Part shown: piece by piece, positions 5,881 to 8,089 of the stretch
Layout: every line of letters begins with the position of its first letter
Numbering within the stretch: position 1 is the stretch's first letter
Assembly (NCBI GenBank): GCA_019313505.1
Contig: JAFDBA010000104.1
Coordinates: 1 to 8,089 of the forward strand
Direction of reading: 5' to 3'
DNA: 8,089 nucleotides
Origin: Deltaproteobacteria bacterium
GTDB taxonomy: Bacteria; Desulfobacterota; Desulfobacteria; Desulfobacterales; UBA11574
Made by a program: the position numbers and the translations under genes
Notes under the pieces: generated by a model
What the model was told of the DNA's origin: nothing
The model's database searches: none
Seen by the model: the letters and a program-made list of their open reading frames with translations, nothing else

Positions 5881-5993
5881 GTGAACTAAAGTTTGAAGTG
5901 AGCTAAAGTTAAGGAGTCGCTACGCTCCGACTTTTATACAAATTGGAAGTATTCCTTAACTTTAGGCACTTTAGATCACTTTAGGCATTTCAC
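5881..5993. repeat. Palindromic element built from CTAAAGT-type short repeats
   Basis: The arms 5881-5915 and 5953-5993 are inverted. The inner 13 bases (CTAAAGTTAAGGA at 5903-5915 against TCCTTAACTTTAG at 5953-5965) match perfectly, and the outer GTGAA (5881-5885) matches its partner at the far end. Each arm is made of short repeats. The right arm reads ACTTTAGGC, ACTTTAGATC, ACTTTAGGC at 5959-5986, a period of 9-10 bases, and the left arm has two CTAAAGT units. The 37-base spacer holds GTCGCTACGCTCCGAC (5916-5931), whose GTCG/CGAC ends can pair. It is non-coding and lies between divergent genes, so terminator function is unlikely. Confidence 0.75.
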
Positions 5994-6071
5994 ACTTAAT
6001 TGGCTAAGCATTTTTTTGCCATAACAAGTACAAAATTTACAACTAAGGGACTAATGGAAAGGAAATTCAAT

Positions 6072-6854
6072 ATGACCATATCAGATAAAATGGCCGATAT
6101 TAAACCGGTAAGGCTTAGTGCTGATAGTAAATTCAAGTTTGAATGTCATAAAGGGGTAAAATGTTTTACCAAGTGCTGCAGAGATATTAATATCGCTTTG
6201 ACGCCCTATGACATTATCAGACTTAAAAACCGTTTGCAGCTTTCTTCAGATGAATTTCTGGCAATGTACACGGTTCCTCGTCTTTTGGAAAAAACAGACC
6301 TTCCCATGGTTACTCTGAGAATGATGGACGATGATTTAAAATCATGCCCATTTGTAGCCGATAACGGGTGTATAATCTATGAGGACAGACCCACAACTTG
6401 CCGCTATTATCCCCTTGGCGTTGCGTCGCTGAGTCACAGGGAGGGTGTTGATGATGAGGGATTCTATTTTTTTGTACATGAACCGCACTGCCTGGGCTTT
6501 GAAGAAAAAAAGGAATGGACTGTCCGTGAATGGCGGAAAGACCAGGGCGTTGATATCCACGATGAAATTAATGCCGGTTGGACGGATCTTGTTGTGAGGA
6601 AAAGATCTTTTCCTCCGAATCTCAAGCTTGTTGAAAAGAGTAAGAAAATGTTTTTTTTAGTCAGTTACAATATCGATAAGTTCAAACAGTTTGTCTTTGA
6701 AAGCTCATTTTTGAACCGGTATAATATCGACCCTGCAACCGTTGAAAAGATTAGGGAAGATGAGGTGGCCTTGCTGGAATTTGGTCTTAAATGGTTAAAA
6801 GACGTTCTTTATAAAGAAGGAATTTTTAAGCCCAAGGAAAGTGTAACTGATTGA
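6072..6854 (+). CDS. YkgJ-family cysteine-cluster protein
   Basis: A 260-residue protein of the YkgJ/CxxCxxCC family (formerly UPF0153), thought to bind a metal, probably zinc or an iron-sulfur cluster; its activity is unknown. The N-terminal cluster is C25-x5-C31-x3-C35-C36. It is followed by LTPYDIIRLKNRL, typical of the family. The second cluster is C92-x7-C100-x9-C110 in the hallmark CIIYEDRPTTCRYYPLG. The last 130 residues form a basic, aromatic tail without cysteine-rich motifs, making this one of the longer members. No signal peptide is seen. The ATG at 6072 was chosen for its AAAGGA (6058-6063) eight bases away. The ATG at 6054 is possible, since AAGG lies five bases upstream. The TTG at 6000 adjoins the palindromic element and lacks support. 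The gene appears monocistronic and converges on dapA. Confidence 0.85.
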   Translation: MTISDKMADIKPVRLSADSKFKFECHKGVKCFTKCCRDINIALTPYDIIRLKNRLQLSSDEFLAMYTVPRLLEKTDLPMVTLRMMDDDLKSCPFVADNGCIIYEDRPTTCRYYPLGVASLSHREGVDDEGFYFFVHEPHCLGFEEKKEWTVREWRKDQGVDIHDEINAGWTDLVVRKRSFPPNLKLVEKSKKMFFLVSYNIDKFKQFVFESSFLNRYNIDPATVEKIREDEVALLEFGLKWLKDVLYKEGIFKPKESVTD

Positions 6855-6865
6855 AGAAAAAACTG

Positions 6866-6909
6866 TGATCCCGGATACCGGCACGTCAAACAGCCGGCAT
6901 CCGGCATCA
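6866..6909. terminator. Strong hairpin terminator between convergent ykgJ-like and dapA genes
   Basis: Arms 6866-6882 and 6893-6909 pair over 17 positions with two mismatches around a 10-base loop. The GC-rich core is CCGGATACCGGC against GCCGGCATCCGG. On the minus strand the stem is followed, five bases on, by a run of six T (plus-strand A at 6857-6862), so it should terminate dapA. On the plus strand no T-run follows, so termination of the YkgJ-family gene would be less efficient. Confidence 0.75.
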
Positions 6910-6921
6910 AATTACGTTACA

Positions 6922-7956
6922 TCAATATTCCTCGTAAAAAAGGCCGTCCCAATTCGAAGGATTGTTCAAACGCTGTTCAATATCGACATTGAAAAATTCG
7001 GCTACCGGTTTTAATATTTCGGGATTGTCAGCCTGTACTTTGCGTGCGGCCGAAAGAACCGTTTCAAGTCCGTTTCGCGTCATTTTTCCAAGAGGTTGTC
7101 TGCACCCTCCGGAGGGCATGCCCAAAATCGACATCAACGTTTTCATGCCCAGTGGGTTTCTGGCCCTACATACCACCTCTCCATAGGGCGTCTTTTCCAT
7201 GGTTTTAACCGTAACCAGACCAAAAAGGGGTTCGAGTGCCGTCAAAAGCTTTTGGGCGTCTTGCTCTTCACCCTGTTCGAGCAGTCGAACCATTTCAGTG
7301 ATGGGACCGGGAGCAACATTTGACGCAACCGAAATAACGCCGGACGCCTTGATCTCAGGATCCAGCATCATGTTAAAGGTCATCCCATCATCACCGGAGA
7401 GAATGGTAAAATCAGGGCCGCAGCATTTCCTTGTGCTGCGCATATTGTCAAGATTAGCCGTGGCCTCTTTAACCGTGTTGACATTTTTATAGGTCTGGTT
7501 AAGGATGGCAATATCCTCGGGTAAAAGCTGCGCACCGGTTCTGCCAGGAATTACATAAGGGATAATCTCAATATCAGGAGCCGCTTCGGCAACAGGGGCG
7601 ATGTATTCCCGGCGTATTTCAAGGGAACTGGGTCCGTTATAGTAAGGATCTACCAGCAAAACCGCATCAGCACCTACCGCAACCGCATGCTTTGTTCCTT
7701 CCAGCGACTCTTTTGTGTTGTTACTCCCTGCACCTGCAATGCAGATACATTTATTTTTTGATTTTTCCGCAACTATTTCAATCACCCGGTTATGTTCATT
7801 CCAGGTTAAAACAGGGCTTTCGCCGGTAGTTCCTACTGCCAGTATCCCGGTAATTCCGTTTTTTATCTGGAATTCTGACAGTTTACCAAGACCTTCATAG
7901 TCAACGGCATTATCTTTAAACGGTGTAACAATTGCCGTGAAACATCCTGCAAGCAT
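6922..7956 (-). CDS. dapA: 4-hydroxy-tetrahydrodipicolinate synthase-like protein (DapA family)
   Basis: A 344-residue class I aldolase of the DHDPS/NAL family. The Schiff-base lysine is K163 in VKEATANL. The proton-relay residues are T43/T44 in GTTGES, Y106 in DPYYN and Y134 in YVIPGRTG. R139 of GRTG, which in true DHDPS binds the substrate carboxylate, is present and favours lysine/diaminopimelate synthesis (pyruvate plus aspartate semialdehyde) over sialate or keto-sugar lyases. Two oddities stand out. The usual Asn after the catalytic Tyr is Val. The C-terminus runs about 40-50 residues beyond the roughly 290-300 typical of the family, ending in SNWDGLFYEEY. The start is set by a purine run GGGGGG four bases upstream. 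No other dap or lysine gene is in the window, so a paralogue with a different substrate is possible. Confidence 0.85.
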   Translation of the reverse strand: MLAGCFTAIVTPFKDNAVDYEGLGKLSEFQIKNGITGILAVGTTGESPVLTWNEHNRVIEIVAEKSKNKCICIAGAGSNNTKESLEGTKHAVAVGADAVLLVDPYYNGPSSLEIRREYIAPVAEAAPDIEIIPYVIPGRTGAQLLPEDIAILNQTYKNVNTVKEATANLDNMRSTRKCCGPDFTILSGDDGMTFNMMLDPEIKASGVISVASNVAPGPITEMVRLLEQGEEQDAQKLLTALEPLFGLVTVKTMEKTPYGEVVCRARNPLGMKTLMSILGMPSGGCRQPLGKMTRNGLETVLSAARKVQADNPEILKPVAEFFNVDIEQRLNNPSNWDGLFYEEY

Positions 7957-7983
7957 AAGACCCCCCTTTTAGCAGAAAATGTT

Positions 7984-8089
7984 GCGAGACCTTTGCAAAA
8001 CGCCCCTTTTTGCCCAATTCCGGCGTCAGGCTTAAATTTTAATCCTCAAAATACTCAATGTATTCCTGCCTGCCCCGTAGGTCCGGCAG
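7984..8089. repeat. Partial structured repeat upstream of dapA, cut by the window edge
   Basis: The stretch starts with GCGAGACCTTTGCAAAACG and continues through GGCTTAAATTTT to AATCCTCAAAATA (8041-8053). A small hairpin AATAC/GTATT (8050-8054 and 8060-8064) follows, then TCCTGC (8064-8069). The last two motifs match the centre of the element at 139-278. The returning arm expected of a palindrome is not visible before the window ends, so the call rests on the apex match and a recollection of similar intergenic repeats in related genomes. It has no credible coding frame. Confidence 0.5.

Larger units (their letters stand above)
5662..6071. other. Intergenic region between the divergent PPC cluster and ykgJ-like gene
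   Basis: This 410-base gap separates two divergent transcription units. From left to right it holds the PPC ribosome binding site and candidate promoter (to about 5740), roughly 140 bases of AT-rich sequence in which I see nothing, the palindromic element at 5881-5993, and about 80 AT-rich bases with two possible starts of the YkgJ-family gene. I could not find a convincing sigma-70 promoter for the rightward gene. Confidence 0.6.

Noticed and set aside
5959..5986. Phased ACTTTAG units as a possible CRISPR or iteron array
   Set aside because: The units are 9-10 bases with no unique spacers, which excludes CRISPR. Three units without a rep gene or AT-rich origin context do not support a replication origin.
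6000..6071. TTG start at 6000 for the YkgJ-family gene
   Set aside because: It adjoins the palindromic element and has no Shine-Dalgarno. The ATG at 6072, or less likely 6054, is better supported.
1..8089. A defence system, prophage, transposase or toxin-antitoxin locus
   Set aside because: Every substantial open frame with a family signature is a housekeeping or accessory metabolic gene, and no mobile or defence domains are visible on either strand.

Overview
The window looks like ordinary chromosomal sequence from a moderately AT-rich Gram-negative bacterium. A lipobox-bearing thioredoxin, a secreted lytic transglycosylase and a YkgJ-type cysteine-cluster protein all fit this. The style of the genes and of the intergenic palindromes reminds me of Desulfobacterota (Desulfobacterales). 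That assignment is from memory and was not checked against any database.

Layout, left to right. The plus-strand tail of an unrecognised gene (3-134) is followed by a 140-bp palindromic element (139-278). Next come a zinc-ribbon Nudix hydrolase (347-874) and an overlapping YqeY-family gene (852-1262), probably translationally coupled. A thioredoxin lipoprotein gene converges on them from the minus strand (1326-1799). A second long imperfect palindrome (about 1858-2013) separates it from a plus-strand lytic transglycosylase (2109-2702). That gene converges on a tight minus-strand cluster read 5661 to 2719: a PPC/DUF296 protein, the branched-chain aminotransferase IlvE, and a UDPGP-family nucleotidyltransferase. 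A third palindromic element (5881-5993) lies between this cluster's upstream region and a plus-strand YkgJ-family gene (6072-6854). A strong hairpin (6866-6909) then separates that gene from a convergent dapA-like gene (7956 to 6922). Upstream of dapA, the window ends inside what looks like one arm of a fourth repeat.

Functionally the genes cover amino-acid synthesis (IlvE, DapA-like), nucleotide-sugar supply (UDPGP family), cell-wall turnover (transglycosylase), envelope thiol chemistry (thioredoxin) and small accessory proteins (Nudix, YqeY, PPC, YkgJ). I see no CRISPR array, tRNA, rRNA, phage, transposase or defence system, and no convincing undescribed multi-gene system. The points most worth a second look are an exact in-frame 18-bp tandem duplication inside the Nudix catalytic domain, and the intergenic palindromes. 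Two of those palindromes, with different outer arms, share an apex motif whose central stems differ in sequence but still pair.
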